Source of the DNA: an uncultured bacterium
GTDB lineage: Bacteria; Verrucomicrobiota; Verrucomicrobiia; CAIQCK01
Assembly (NCBI GenBank): GCA_903870275.1
Contig: CAIQCK010000007.1
Span: forward strand, 1-49,279
Reading direction: 5' to 3'
Length of the DNA: 49,279 nucleotides
Shown here: piece by piece, positions 8,004-16,095 of the stretch
How the letters are laid out: each line of letters opens with the position of its first letter
Position numbering within the stretch: the first letter of the stretch is position 1
The notes under the pieces: generated by a model
The model's input: the letters and a program-made list of their open reading frames with translations, nothing else
Databases searched by the model: none
What the model was told of the DNA's origin: nothing
Made by a program: the position numbers and the translations under genes

Positions 8004-8501
8004 TCAAGACGAAGCTCGCGATGCATCGCGACGATGCGGGCAGACAACATCGCCTGTGCCGTCGTCGGTGACGCGTTTGACGACCAGCTCGCCGGCGATG
8101 TCGGCTTCGAGCGCCAGCTCGGTCTCGCCCACGCGCACGACGAACGACGGCCGCTTTTGTTGCAAGACGAGCCGGCAGCCCGGCACGAGGCCATAGACCA
8201 CCAGCGTGTTGCGGCGTGAAGCCTTCTCGCTCGTCAGCCGGACCAGCTCGGCGTGATCGCCCTCGTTCAGTTCGCGCAGCGAAAACAAATTCCCCGGCGG
8301 CTTGGCCGGCTCGCGGCAGCCGAACAGCCGCCGCCACCACGCCGTCATCCGCGTCTCCGGCGGAAACTCGTAGTGGCAACTGGGGCAGCAAACCAGTTTG
8401 CAGAGCTTGCTGAGCGGGCAACCCTGATGACACGGCGCCTGCTGCTTCACAAACTCGAAGCCGCACAGCGGGCAGTGCAGATAGTCGTTCGGCGCGCTCA
8501 T
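8004..8501 (-). CDS. FeoA-domain protein with Cys-rich N-terminus
   Basis: 165 residues. ATG 8501 overlaps the feoB stop as ATGA, so translation is probably coupled. The first ~50 residues are rich in cysteine (HCPLCGFEF, CHQGCPLSKLCKLVCCPSCHYEF) and look like a zinc ribbon or iron-sulfur-binding module. Residues ~75-150 form an SH3-like FeoA domain (SLRELNEGDHAELVRL, LVVYGLVPGCRLVL, ELALEADIAGELVVKRV). FeoA normally is a ~75-residue cytoplasmic partner of FeoB. This one is fused to a Cys-rich head that could take the role FeoC plays in enterobacteria; that is inference. It is the second gene of the feoB operon. Confidence 0.82.
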   Translation of the reverse strand: MSAPNDYLHCPLCGFEFVKQQAPCHQGCPLSKLCKLVCCPSCHYEFPPETRMTAWWRRLFGCREPAKPPGNLFSLRELNEGDHAELVRLTSEKASRRNTLVVYGLVPGCRLVLQQKRPSFVVRVGETELALEADIAGELVVKRVTDDGTGDVVCPHRRDASRASS

Positions 8502-10504
8502 AGTCCGATCCACCTCCCCAAGTGGTTCACCAGCCCGCCGACGACAAACGCGAACACAAACACGAACACGGTGATCGCCGCCGCCGTCTTCTTGCCCAGT
8601 TCGCGCGCGATCATGAACAGCGTCGCGATGCACGGCATGAACAGCGTGATCGTCACCATCGAAACCAGCACCTGATGCGCCGACAGCGTCGGGTTCGGCC
8701 CCGTCGCCGCGTTGAGCAGATAGACCGCGCCGTAGTCGCGCCGCAGAAAACCGATGAGGAACGCGCTCGCCGTCTCGCGCGGCAGGCCGAGCCAGCCGAT
8801 CACGACCGGCTCGCCGAGGCGCGTGATCTTCTCCAGCAGGTTCAGCTTGTCGAACAGGAACAGGATCGCCGTGCCGAGCACGAACAGCGGGATGACTTCC
8901 TTCAGATACCACTCCAGCCGCGCCAGCGTCTTGATGAAGACGTTGCCGATTTGCGGCCTGCGCATGGGCGGCAGTTCCAGGATGAAATCGCTCGACGCGC
9001 CACCGTGCAGTTTCGCCGCCAGCCAGCCGACGACAAACGCAATGGCGATCATCAGCACGACCCAAAACGCCGCCGCGCCCCACGATACGCGCGCCATCAT
9101 CGCCAACAACACGCCGAGTTGCGCCGAACACGGCACCGCCAGCGCCAGCAGCAGCGTGGTGATGACGCGCTCTTTGCGCGTCTCCAGGATGCGCGTCGTC
9201 ATCGTCGCCATCGTGTCGCAACCGAGGCCGAGCACCATCGGCAGCACCGCCTTGCCGTTGAGGCCCATCGCGCGGAAAACGCGGTTCACCATCACCGCCA
9301 ACCTCGACAGGTAGCCGGAATCCTCCAGCACGCTGAACAACAGGAAAAACGTCGTCACGATCGGCAGCACGATGGCGAAGCCGTAGCTCAGCGCCATCGT
9401 GAACACCCCGTATTCGCCGACAAGAAAATCGTGGATGAACCGCATGACGCGGCTCCACGCGCCGGGCGCCGCTTCCGGCTCGACCGTGTAGTCGGGCGAC
9501 AACACTTGTTGCGTGCTGGCGAACAACTCGATGCCCCGATGGGGCATCAACGGAATTGTCAGTTTGTATTCGGACGCCTTGTATTGGTGATGGTGCGGGA
9601 ACGGCAGCGCCGCGTCCACCAGACGAATCGCCACCGGGCTGATGTAGCGGCCGAACACCGCGTTCTCGAAAAAGTCCACGAACGTGCCGGCGCCGAGCAT
9701 CCCGACAAACCAGAACGTGAAGTAAAGCACCAGCGCCAGCAGCAGCGTGCCGCGCAATGGCTGCGTCGCCCACCAGCCGAGCCGCTGCGCGAACGTCGGC
9801 CGGCGCGGCCGCACGCGGGTGTAAATCTGCGCGACGATCTCGTTGACGCGGGCGAGCCGCTCGATGTTCTGCTGATAATCCTCTTCCTGACACGGCAGGT
9901 TGGCCGTGGCGGCCGGCGGTCCCTGTGTTTTCAGGCTGGCGACAAGCCGGGTCGGCACCGCGACCTCGCCAAACGATTTTTCCAACAAATGAATGCCGGT
10001 GCGCGCGATCGCGATGGTCGGCACAACCGGGATGCCGAGCAGTTCGCCGAGCTTGCGCACGTCAATGTGGCCGCCGACTTTGTCCAGCTCGTCCATCATG
10101 TTCAGGACGAGCACCATCGGCCGCTTCAACTCCGCAAGCTGCATCGTCAGCAGCAGCGCGCGGCGGAGGTTCTTGGCGTCGGCCACCTGCACCAGCGTCG
10201 CGTTCGGGTAATCGCGCAGCACGTCGCAGGTGACGCGCGCGTCCTCGGTGCGCGCCGCCAGTTCGTTGACGCCGGGCGAATCCACCACCGTGAACGTCTC
10301 GCCGCCGATGACCGCCGTGCCGCGCGTGATCTCAACCGTGGTGCCGGGATAGTTCGAGATGATGACGAACTTGCCGGTGAGTTTGCTGAACAGGACGCTT
10401 TTGCCGACATTGGGATTGCCGACGAGCAGAATGACGCGCTCTGCCGGCGGCGCTCCGGGCTGCGCGGACGCTGGCGGAGGGTCGGTGGTGTGGCCGGCGT
10501 TCAT
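8498..10504 (-). CDS. feoB: ferrous iron transporter FeoB
   Basis: 668 residues from ATG 10504; a TTG at 10537 would add 11 residues and cannot be excluded, since neither start has a strong ribosome-binding site. The N-terminal G-protein domain shows G1 GNPNVGKS, switch region NYPGTTVE, G3 DSPGVNEL and G4 NMMD. The membrane part has the two Gate modules with VLEDSGYLSRLAVM, GLGCDTMATM and AVPCSAQLGV, which carry the conserved cysteines. It imports Fe(II) across the inner membrane under low oxygen. It overlaps the FeoA-like gene by four bases. A DtxR-like operator lies about 40 bp upstream. Confidence 0.95.
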   Translation of the reverse strand: MNAGHTTDPPPASAQPGAPPAERVILLVGNPNVGKSVLFSKLTGKFVIISNYPGTTVEITRGTAVIGGETFTVVDSPGVNELAARTEDARVTCDVLRDYPNATLVQVADAKNLRRALLLTMQLAELKRPMVLVLNMMDELDKVGGHIDVRKLGELLGIPVVPTIAIARTGIHLLEKSFGEVAVPTRLVASLKTQGPPAATANLPCQEEDYQQNIERLARVNEIVAQIYTRVRPRRPTFAQRLGWWATQPLRGTLLLALVLYFTFWFVGMLGAGTFVDFFENAVFGRYISPVAIRLVDAALPFPHHHQYKASEYKLTIPLMPHRGIELFASTQQVLSPDYTVEPEAAPGAWSRVMRFIHDFLVGEYGVFTMALSYGFAIVLPIVTTFFLLFSVLEDSGYLSRLAVMVNRVFRAMGLNGKAVLPMVLGLGCDTMATMTTRILETRKERVITTLLLALAVPCSAQLGVLLAMMARVSWGAAAFWVVLMIAIAFVVGWLAAKLHGGASSDFILELPPMRRPQIGNVFIKTLARLEWYLKEVIPLFVLGTAILFLFDKLNLLEKITRLGEPVVIGWLGLPRETASAFLIGFLRRDYGAVYLLNAATGPNPTLSAHQVLVSMVTITLFMPCIATLFMIARELGKKTAAAITVFVFVFAFVVGGLVNHLGRWIGL

Positions 10505-10542
10505 GCAAGGAGTTGGGTAATCAGCGGCACGCCGCAAAACGG

Positions 10543-10561
10543 TAAGGTTATGTTAACCATT
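10543..10561. promoter_or_regulatory. DtxR/IdeR-like iron box upstream of feoB
   Basis: The core GGTTA-TGT-TAACC (10546-10558) is a perfect dyad with the arm and spacer lengths of the DtxR consensus (AGGTTAGCCTAACCT). Over the 19-bp window 10543-10561, 15 positions agree with the consensus. It lies about 40 bp before the feoB ATG. Iron-dependent repression of feoB is the expected role. Confidence 0.6.
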
Positions 10562-10635
10562 CAAAACGGACGGCGATGATGCCCGGGTTCGAGGCTTGCC
10601 GGGCGATTGTCTTCCACAGATGCATTTATGTTTGT

Positions 10636-10663
10636 ATTATGTATTATAAGTTTTATAAGTCAA
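10636..10663 (-). promoter_or_regulatory. candidate sigma-70-type promoter for feoB
   Basis: On the minus strand TTGACT (10658-10663) is followed after 16 bp by CATAAT (10636-10641) inside an AT-rich patch that stands out from the GC-rich surroundings. Transcription would start near 10629, placing the DtxR-like box in the leader. Confidence 0.4.
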
Positions 10664-10768
10664 ACAGTTGTTCTTTCCGTCGTGTGGCGGTGCGGGTTTT
10701 CCCGGCCTTTTGCACCCGTTCACGGCAGACGTCTTTCCGCCGCCGGGTTTTCAAATGTCGCCGCGCCG

Positions 10769-12622
10769 TCACTCCGGCAGCGCCAACTGGTCAATGAAAC
10801 GGTCTTCGAAGCCGGCGTCGAGATTCAACTCGACCACTTCAAGCCGCTTGGCGATGAGCGCCAGCGCGTCGAGCACGCCGCTGTCGAGCAGCGCCAGATA
10901 CGCGCCGGCCAGCGACGTGTTGCCGACCACCTGCACCTGCTCCGGCACGAAGCCCGGCAGCAAGCCGCAGGCGACGGCGGTGGGGATGTGGATGTGCATC
11001 CCGAAACCGCCTGCGAGATAGAGCCGCTGGATGTCGCCCGGCTGCAGCCCGGCGCGATGCAGCAACGTCAGCAAGCCGGCGGCGATGGCGGCCTTCGCTT
11101 GCAACAGCCGCGCGATGTCCAGTTCCGAGATGATGATGTCGCGGCCGCCCTGCCCGCGGGCGACGCGCAACGCGACGCCGTATTTGTTTTGCAAAAACAG
11201 CCCGCCCGCCTTTGACACGACATCGCGGTCATAGCGCCCCGTGCGGCTGATCAGCCCGACGCGGCGCGCCTCGGCAAGAAAATCCACGTAGGCTGAGCCG
11301 CAAATGCCCACCGGCGCGGCGCTGCCGATGACTTCCGTACGCACGGCCAGCGGCGCGGTGTCGAGGCCGATGTGGCTGATGGCGCCGTCGCCGGCACGGA
11401 TGCCGTTGGCGAGGCCGGAGCCTTCAAACGCCGGCCCCGCCGCCGTCGCGCAGCCGAGCAGGCGGTCGCCGTATTTGAGGATGATCTCGCCGTTGGTGCC
11501 GGCGTCCACCAGCAAGCTCGGCCCGTCGTCGTAAATCAACCCGCTCGCAAAAATCCCCGCCGTCAAATCCGCGCCGATGTAAGCCCCCGCGCCGGGCAGC
11601 AGGTGCAGCGTCGCGCCCGCGCCGTCCGCGCCGCGCAACGCGAGCCGGACCGCCGAGGCCGGCATCGCGCGGTGTTCGAGAAACACCGGCCGGAACGGCA
11701 CCATGCCCATCGACGAAGGGTCCACGCCGTCGAGCAGGTGCAGCATCGTGGTGTTGCCGGCGATGGAGATGCAGCGCAGTTGTTCGGCGGCGGCCTTGGC
11801 GGTGACGAGCGCGCTGGTCAGCAGCGGCAGGATCGTTTGCCCAACGACGGCATCCTGAAGCTGGCCGACCATCGTCGGATCGTTGGCGCAAAGGTTCATT
11901 CGCGTCACCACGTCTTCGCCAAAGTGAATCTGCGCGTTGAAATCCGCGCTGCGCGCAAGGATGCGGCCGTCGGTGAGGTCCACCAGCAACAGCGCGACCG
12001 TCGTGGTGCCGATGTCAATCGCCACGCCGAGCGGCGCGGCCTGCGTCTTGTCGCTGACATCCGTGATGAGCCAGTGGTCGTCGCGATATTCGGTGGTAAC
12101 GCGCAACGGCGGCCGGCCGGGCCCGGCCGCGGCGTCGGCCAGCCGCGCGTCAAGGCGGACGGGCCGGCGGCGTTTTTGTTTTTCGGCGACCAGGCGGCAG
12201 AGCTGCTCGGCGCTCGCGACGCCGTCGGTGATTTCAATCTGCTGCCACAGCGGATCGTGCGCGCGCGGCACGTTCGTCCGAAACTCGCTGACCACTTGCG
12301 GCTCGTAGGCCAGCAGCGAGCGCGGCGGAATGCGGATGCGCGCCCCATCGGCGTCGGCGAGTCGGTGCTCGCAGCCACGCACGGAGAGCGGCGCGTCGCC
12401 GGCGGTGACGGTCCTGCCGGTGGCGATGTGGACGAGCGAGCCGGCGAGCAGTTCCACGACGCACCCGTCGCAGAGACCGCGCTGGCCGCAGCGGGTGTTC
12501 AACGGCAGATGGTCGCAGCGCAGGATTTCCGCCAGCCGCTTGCCGCGCTGCGCCGGGGGCACGACGACGGCGCGCGCGCCTTTCGCGGTTTCGACTTCGA
12601 GAGGGTGGCGGGGCGCGGTCAT
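10769..12622 (-). CDS. reductive activator of corrinoid enzymes (RACE/DUF4445 type), 2Fe-2S plus ASKHA domains
   Basis: 617 residues from ATG 12622, overlapping the upstream gene's stop as ATGA. The N-terminal ~95 residues are a plant-type 2Fe-2S ferredoxin domain (NTRCGQRGLCDGC followed by VRGCEH). The remainder is an ASKHA ATPase: phosphate-1 motif GVAIDIGTTTVALLLVDL, SIAGNTTMLHLLDGVDP, VDAGTNGEIIL, AGPAFEGSGL and AGGFGMHIHIPTAVACGLLPG. Proteins of this layout use ATP to push an electron into an inactivated Co(II) corrinoid methyltransferase partner. No corrinoid protein or methyltransferase gene lies in the window, so the client must be elsewhere. The DUF1638 gene upstream is a known neighbour of corrinoid methyltransferase systems. 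Confidence 0.88.
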   Translation of the reverse strand: MTAPRHPLEVETAKGARAVVVPPAQRGKRLAEILRCDHLPLNTRCGQRGLCDGCVVELLAGSLVHIATGRTVTAGDAPLSVRGCEHRLADADGARIRIPPRSLLAYEPQVVSEFRTNVPRAHDPLWQQIEITDGVASAEQLCRLVAEKQKRRRPVRLDARLADAAAGPGRPPLRVTTEYRDDHWLITDVSDKTQAAPLGVAIDIGTTTVALLLVDLTDGRILARSADFNAQIHFGEDVVTRMNLCANDPTMVGQLQDAVVGQTILPLLTSALVTAKAAAEQLRCISIAGNTTMLHLLDGVDPSSMGMVPFRPVFLEHRAMPASAVRLALRGADGAGATLHLLPGAGAYIGADLTAGIFASGLIYDDGPSLLVDAGTNGEIILKYGDRLLGCATAAGPAFEGSGLANGIRAGDGAISHIGLDTAPLAVRTEVIGSAAPVGICGSAYVDFLAEARRVGLISRTGRYDRDVVSKAGGLFLQNKYGVALRVARGQGGRDIIISELDIARLLQAKAAIAAGLLTLLHRAGLQPGDIQRLYLAGGFGMHIHIPTAVACGLLPGFVPEQVQVVGNTSLAGAYLALLDSGVLDALALIAKRLEVVELNLDAGFEDRFIDQLALPE

Positions 12623-13413
12623 GGTGCTGTGGAGTCGTCGATCGGCTCGATCACGCGGTCGTCGGCGGTCATGCGGAACGTTTGACCCGGCTTGAGTACG
12701 ATGAACCGTTCGTTGTCCCAATCGCCGGCGAGCATGGCGCGCAGCAGGCCGGGGTCGCCGCACTGCCGGTCGAATTCCCAGCCGAGCCAGGCGGCGCATT
12801 GCTGCGTGTAGGCGATGTCCTCCGGCGTCGCGCCGACGCCAATGTCCACGTAGGTCGCGCGGTCGTAGCTCTTGAACCAGTGCTGCTCGGTCTCCATGAG
12901 GAACTGCGCGTTGTCCTCGCCGTGTTTTTCGCAATACTCCTTGTAAAGCTTGTCGTAGCGTTCCTTGCCCGGCGGTACAGCGTAGCGGTTCCAGCCGGGG
13001 CTATACCAATAGGTGCCGGGATGCTCGGCGACGTAGCGCGCGTAGCGTTCCTTGCTGCCGAGCAGGTGCGTGATGCAATCGTGCGCGCGGGCGATGACGA
13101 GTTTGCAGCGGCGCGTGCGCACGCCTTCCGAGCCGCGACTGCATATGCCGTAGCCCAGCACGATCGCCTCGGCATCGGTGCCGTCCTCGACGCGGTCAAT
13201 GGCCGCCTGCAACTCGCGCCGCAGCTTGTCCGGGTCCAGGTGGAGGCCCTGCTCCAGCACCTCGACTCGGACCACGTGGTCGAGCCCTTTTGCAAGCTGG
13301 TTGAACTCGATCTCCAGCACAGCGCAGGTGATGACGGCGATGCGGGGACGCCCCGGCGTTGGAACGCCGGGCGCGTTGGATTGTTCTGGCTGCGACGGGT
13401 TCATGTTGCGCAT
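12619..13413 (-). CDS. DUF1638 family protein
   Basis: 264 residues from ATG 13413 (GGAAG six bases upstream); ATG 13404 is an alternative. Recognised from IAVITCAVLEIE, IVLGYGICSRGSEGV, IARAHDCITHLLGSKERY and GTYWYSPGWNR, which match the DUF1638 pattern (glycine-rich segment, R-A-H-D-C-I, G-T-Y-x-x-S-P-G-W). Cytoplasmic, no signal peptide. The family has no proven reaction but is found beside corrinoid methyltransferases and their activators. Here it is translationally coupled (ATGA) to such an activator, so the two genes form one unit. It is divergent from the octaheme cytochrome gene with about 150 bp between starts. Confidence 0.85.
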   Translation of the reverse strand: MRNMNPSQPEQSNAPGVPTPGRPRIAVITCAVLEIEFNQLAKGLDHVVRVEVLEQGLHLDPDKLRRELQAAIDRVEDGTDAEAIVLGYGICSRGSEGVRTRRCKLVIARAHDCITHLLGSKERYARYVAEHPGTYWYSPGWNRYAVPPGKERYDKLYKEYCEKHGEDNAQFLMETEQHWFKSYDRATYVDIGVGATPEDIAYTQQCAAWLGWEFDRQCGDPGLLRAMLAGDWDNERFIVLKPGQTFRMTADDRVIEPIDDSTAP

Positions 13414-13565
13414 CTAACGCTTCCATCATACGAAACGCGGCGTCAAATGGAAAGCGACACAGTTTTTTCGCGGCACGCGCCCGAACTTTTTCCTTACCAG
13501 CCGCGGCGTTTGCCGATAACGTCACCGCCACGGCAGCGAGATTGCCGGCATGTGACAAAAGCGGC

Positions 13566-15953
13566 ATGAACAAAAGAGTTTTCTGGATCACAACGGCGGT
13601 CCTCGTCGCTACGGCGCTCGCAGCAACGGTGCGGGTGACGCAGCGGGCGGCCTCGAACGCCGCATTGTCCACTCCATCTTCTGCCGCGTTCACTGGCTCG
13701 TCCCCCTGCCGCGCGTGCCACGAAGCATTTCACCGGCTCTGGCGCACGTCGCATCACGGCCTGGCGATGCAGCCGTTCACGGCAGCGTTTGCGGAAAAGG
13801 AAATCCAGTTGCAACACGACGACGTCGTCATCCGCGGCTTCCACTACCGCGCCGAAAATGCCGGCGGCAAGTGGTGCGTCGTCGAGCGCGGGCCGGCCGG
13901 GGAGAAGCGATACCCGATGGTGGAGGTCATGGGCGGCAAGAACGTTTATTATTTTCTGACGCCGCTCGACCGCGGGCGGTTGCAGGTGCTGCCCGTGGCC
14001 TACGACGTGCGCCGCCGGCAGTGGTATGACACCACCGCCAGCGCGATGCGGCATTTCCAGGACGTGCCCAACGAGGCGCTCGACTGGCGCGAGTGGCCGC
14101 TGACGTTCAACACCGCCTGCTACAACTGCCACGTCAGCCAGCTCGAGAAAAACTTCGACCTCAAGACCGACACCTACCACACGACGTGGGCCGAGCCGGG
14201 CATCAATTGCGAAACCTGCCACGGCCCCTGCGGCGAACACATCCGCCTCTTCAAGCAGCTCGGCGACAAACCCGCGCCGAAGGACATCAAGCTCATCCGC
14301 ATGAGCACGATGGCGCCGCCGCGGCGCAACGACACCTGCGCGCCGTGCCACGCCAAGATGTCGCCGGTGACAACGACGTTCCAGCCCGGCGACCATTACT
14401 TCGACCATTTCGACCTCGGCACGCTGGAGGACCGCGATTTTTATCCCGACGCGCGCGACCTCGGCGAGAACTACACTTTCACGCTCTGGTGGACCAGTCC
14501 GTGCCTCAAGGACGCGACGTTCGACTGCACGCACTGCCACACGTCCAGCGGCCGCAACCGCTTCACCGGCGCAAACGCCAACCACGCCTGCCTTCCCTGC
14601 CACAAGACGCGCGTGGCCGATCCCGCCGCGCACTCGCACCACGCCGCCGGCAGCGAAGGCAGCCAGTGCGTCGCCTGCCACATGCCGATGACCGAGTTCG
14701 CGCGCATGCGGCGCACCGACCACTCCATGCGCCCGCCGACGCCCGCCGCGACGATTGCGTTCAAGTCGCCCAACGCCTGCAACCTCTGTCACGCCGACAA
14801 GGATGCCGCGTGGGCCGACCGCCACGTGCACCAATGGTATTCGCGTGATTATCAGGCGCCGGTGCTGCGGCTCGCCGGCATCATGGACGCGGCGCGCAAG
14901 CGCGACTGGTCGCATCTGCCGGACATGCTCGCGTGCATCGCCGCGCCGGACCGCAGCGAGATTCACGCGGCGTCGCTGCTCCGCCTTTTGGAAAACTGCC
15001 CGGATGAACGGAAGTGGCCGGTGATTTTGAAGGCGCTGAAAGATCCGTCGTCGCTCGTGCGCTCGCGCGCGGCCGAGGCGCTGGCAGAGAACCGGGCCTC
15101 CGAGGCGACCGCCGCGCTCGCCGCCGCCACGCGCGACCCGATCCGGCTCGTCCGCATCCGCGCCGCCGCCGCGCTCGCCGGCATCTCGGCGGATTATCTC
15201 GAACCCGCGGACCGCGAGAGCGTACAGAAGGCCATGGCGGAGTTCGAAGCGTCGCACCAGTCGCGGCCCGATGACGCCGCCACGCATTACAACCTCGGCA
15301 ACTTCTACATGGCCCGCCACGAGTATGAGCGGGCCGTCGCGTCGTTCGACACGGCCATCAAACTTCAACCGGACAATCTCGCCGCGCTGGTCAATGCCGC
15401 GCTCGCCCACAACCTCCTCGGCCAGAACGACCGCGCCGAGCAGTGCCTGCGCAGCGCCATCCAATCCGACGCCACCAACGCCGTCGCCAACCTCAATCTC
15501 GGCCTGTTGCTCGGCGAACTCGGACGCGCGCGCGACGCCGAAGCCGCGTTCCGCACGGCGCTCAAGAGCGATCCGCATTCCGCCGTCGCCGCCTACAACC
15601 TTGGCGTCATCGCCGCCCAAGCCGGCCGCCTTGACGAAGCGGTCGCGTTCTGCAGCCGTGCCAGCGAGGCGGCGCCGCGGGAGCCGAAATACGCCTACAC
15701 ATTGGCGTTCTATCAACGACAGCAAGACCACGTTGAAGCCGCGATTCTCACGCTGCGCCGGTTGCTCGGCGACCGGCCCGCTTATCCCGCCGCCTACGCG
15801 CTGCTAGCCGAAATTTACATGGAGCAGCGCAAGCCCGCCGAAGCCGTCCAAGTCTATCGCATGGCCGCCGACAATCCGAAACTGGCGGAATTGGACCGCG
15901 CCCAGTTTTTGCAACGGGCGCAGGCGCTGGCGTCCGGCGCGACGAGACCGTGA
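13566..15953 (+). CDS. octaheme cytochrome c with HEAT-like and TPR domains
   Basis: 795 residues from ATG 13566. An N-terminal hydrophobic segment (VFWITTAVLVATALAA) acts as signal or anchor. Eight CxxCH sites follow: CRACH, CYNCH, CETCH, CAPCH, CTHCH, CLPCH, CVACH, CNLCH (about residues 48-405). A HEAT-like stretch with repeated DPSSLVRSRAAEAL / DPIRLVRIRAAAAL comes next, and then about six TPR units, for example HYNLGNFYMARHEYERAVAS and YNLGVIAAQAGRLDEAVAF. It should act in the periplasm as an electron-transfer or multiheme oxidoreductase scaffold; the TPR tail implies a protein partner. Multiheme-TPR fusions are common in Verrucomicrobia, Acidobacteria and Planctomycetes but their reactions are largely unknown. 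It is a single gene, convergent with the esterase gene downstream. Confidence 0.87.
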   Translation: MNKRVFWITTAVLVATALAATVRVTQRAASNAALSTPSSAAFTGSSPCRACHEAFHRLWRTSHHGLAMQPFTAAFAEKEIQLQHDDVVIRGFHYRAENAGGKWCVVERGPAGEKRYPMVEVMGGKNVYYFLTPLDRGRLQVLPVAYDVRRRQWYDTTASAMRHFQDVPNEALDWREWPLTFNTACYNCHVSQLEKNFDLKTDTYHTTWAEPGINCETCHGPCGEHIRLFKQLGDKPAPKDIKLIRMSTMAPPRRNDTCAPCHAKMSPVTTTFQPGDHYFDHFDLGTLEDRDFYPDARDLGENYTFTLWWTSPCLKDATFDCTHCHTSSGRNRFTGANANHACLPCHKTRVADPAAHSHHAAGSEGSQCVACHMPMTEFARMRRTDHSMRPPTPAATIAFKSPNACNLCHADKDAAWADRHVHQWYSRDYQAPVLRLAGIMDAARKRDWSHLPDMLACIAAPDRSEIHAASLLRLLENCPDERKWPVILKALKDPSSLVRSRAAEALAENRASEATAALAAATRDPIRLVRIRAAAALAGISADYLEPADRESVQKAMAEFEASHQSRPDDAATHYNLGNFYMARHEYERAVASFDTAIKLQPDNLAALVNAALAHNLLGQNDRAEQCLRSAIQSDATNAVANLNLGLLLGELGRARDAEAAFRTALKSDPHSAVAAYNLGVIAAQAGRLDEAVAFCSRASEAAPREPKYAYTLAFYQRQQDHVEAAILTLRRLLGDRPAYPAAYALLAEIYMEQRKPAEAVQVYRMAADNPKLAELDRAQFLQRAQALASGATRP

Positions 15954-15994
15954 ACGGCGACGATGCAGGTGGAGTGGCGATAGGACGGAATTTC

Positions 15995-16058
15995 ACCGCA
16001 GAGGCGCAAAGGACGCAGAGCGGCGCAACGTCTCTGCGCTCTCTGCGTCTCTGCGGTT
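15995..16058. repeat. CCGCAGAG-type intergenic inverted repeat
   Basis: The left arm ACCGCAGAGGCGCAAAGGAC (15995 onward, to 16020) is mirrored with a few mismatches by the right arm (16031-16058, ending CTCTGCGGT). The pair forms a long imperfect hairpin between two convergent genes. The same hexanucleotide-like phasing (CGCAGAG) is known from dispersed elements that, when translated, give spurious AETQRAQR/LRLCG peptides. It may work as a bidirectional transcription end. Confidence 0.75.
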
Positions 16059-16095
16059 ATATCCATCTTGCGCTCGTTTACCACCAACCGCGCAA

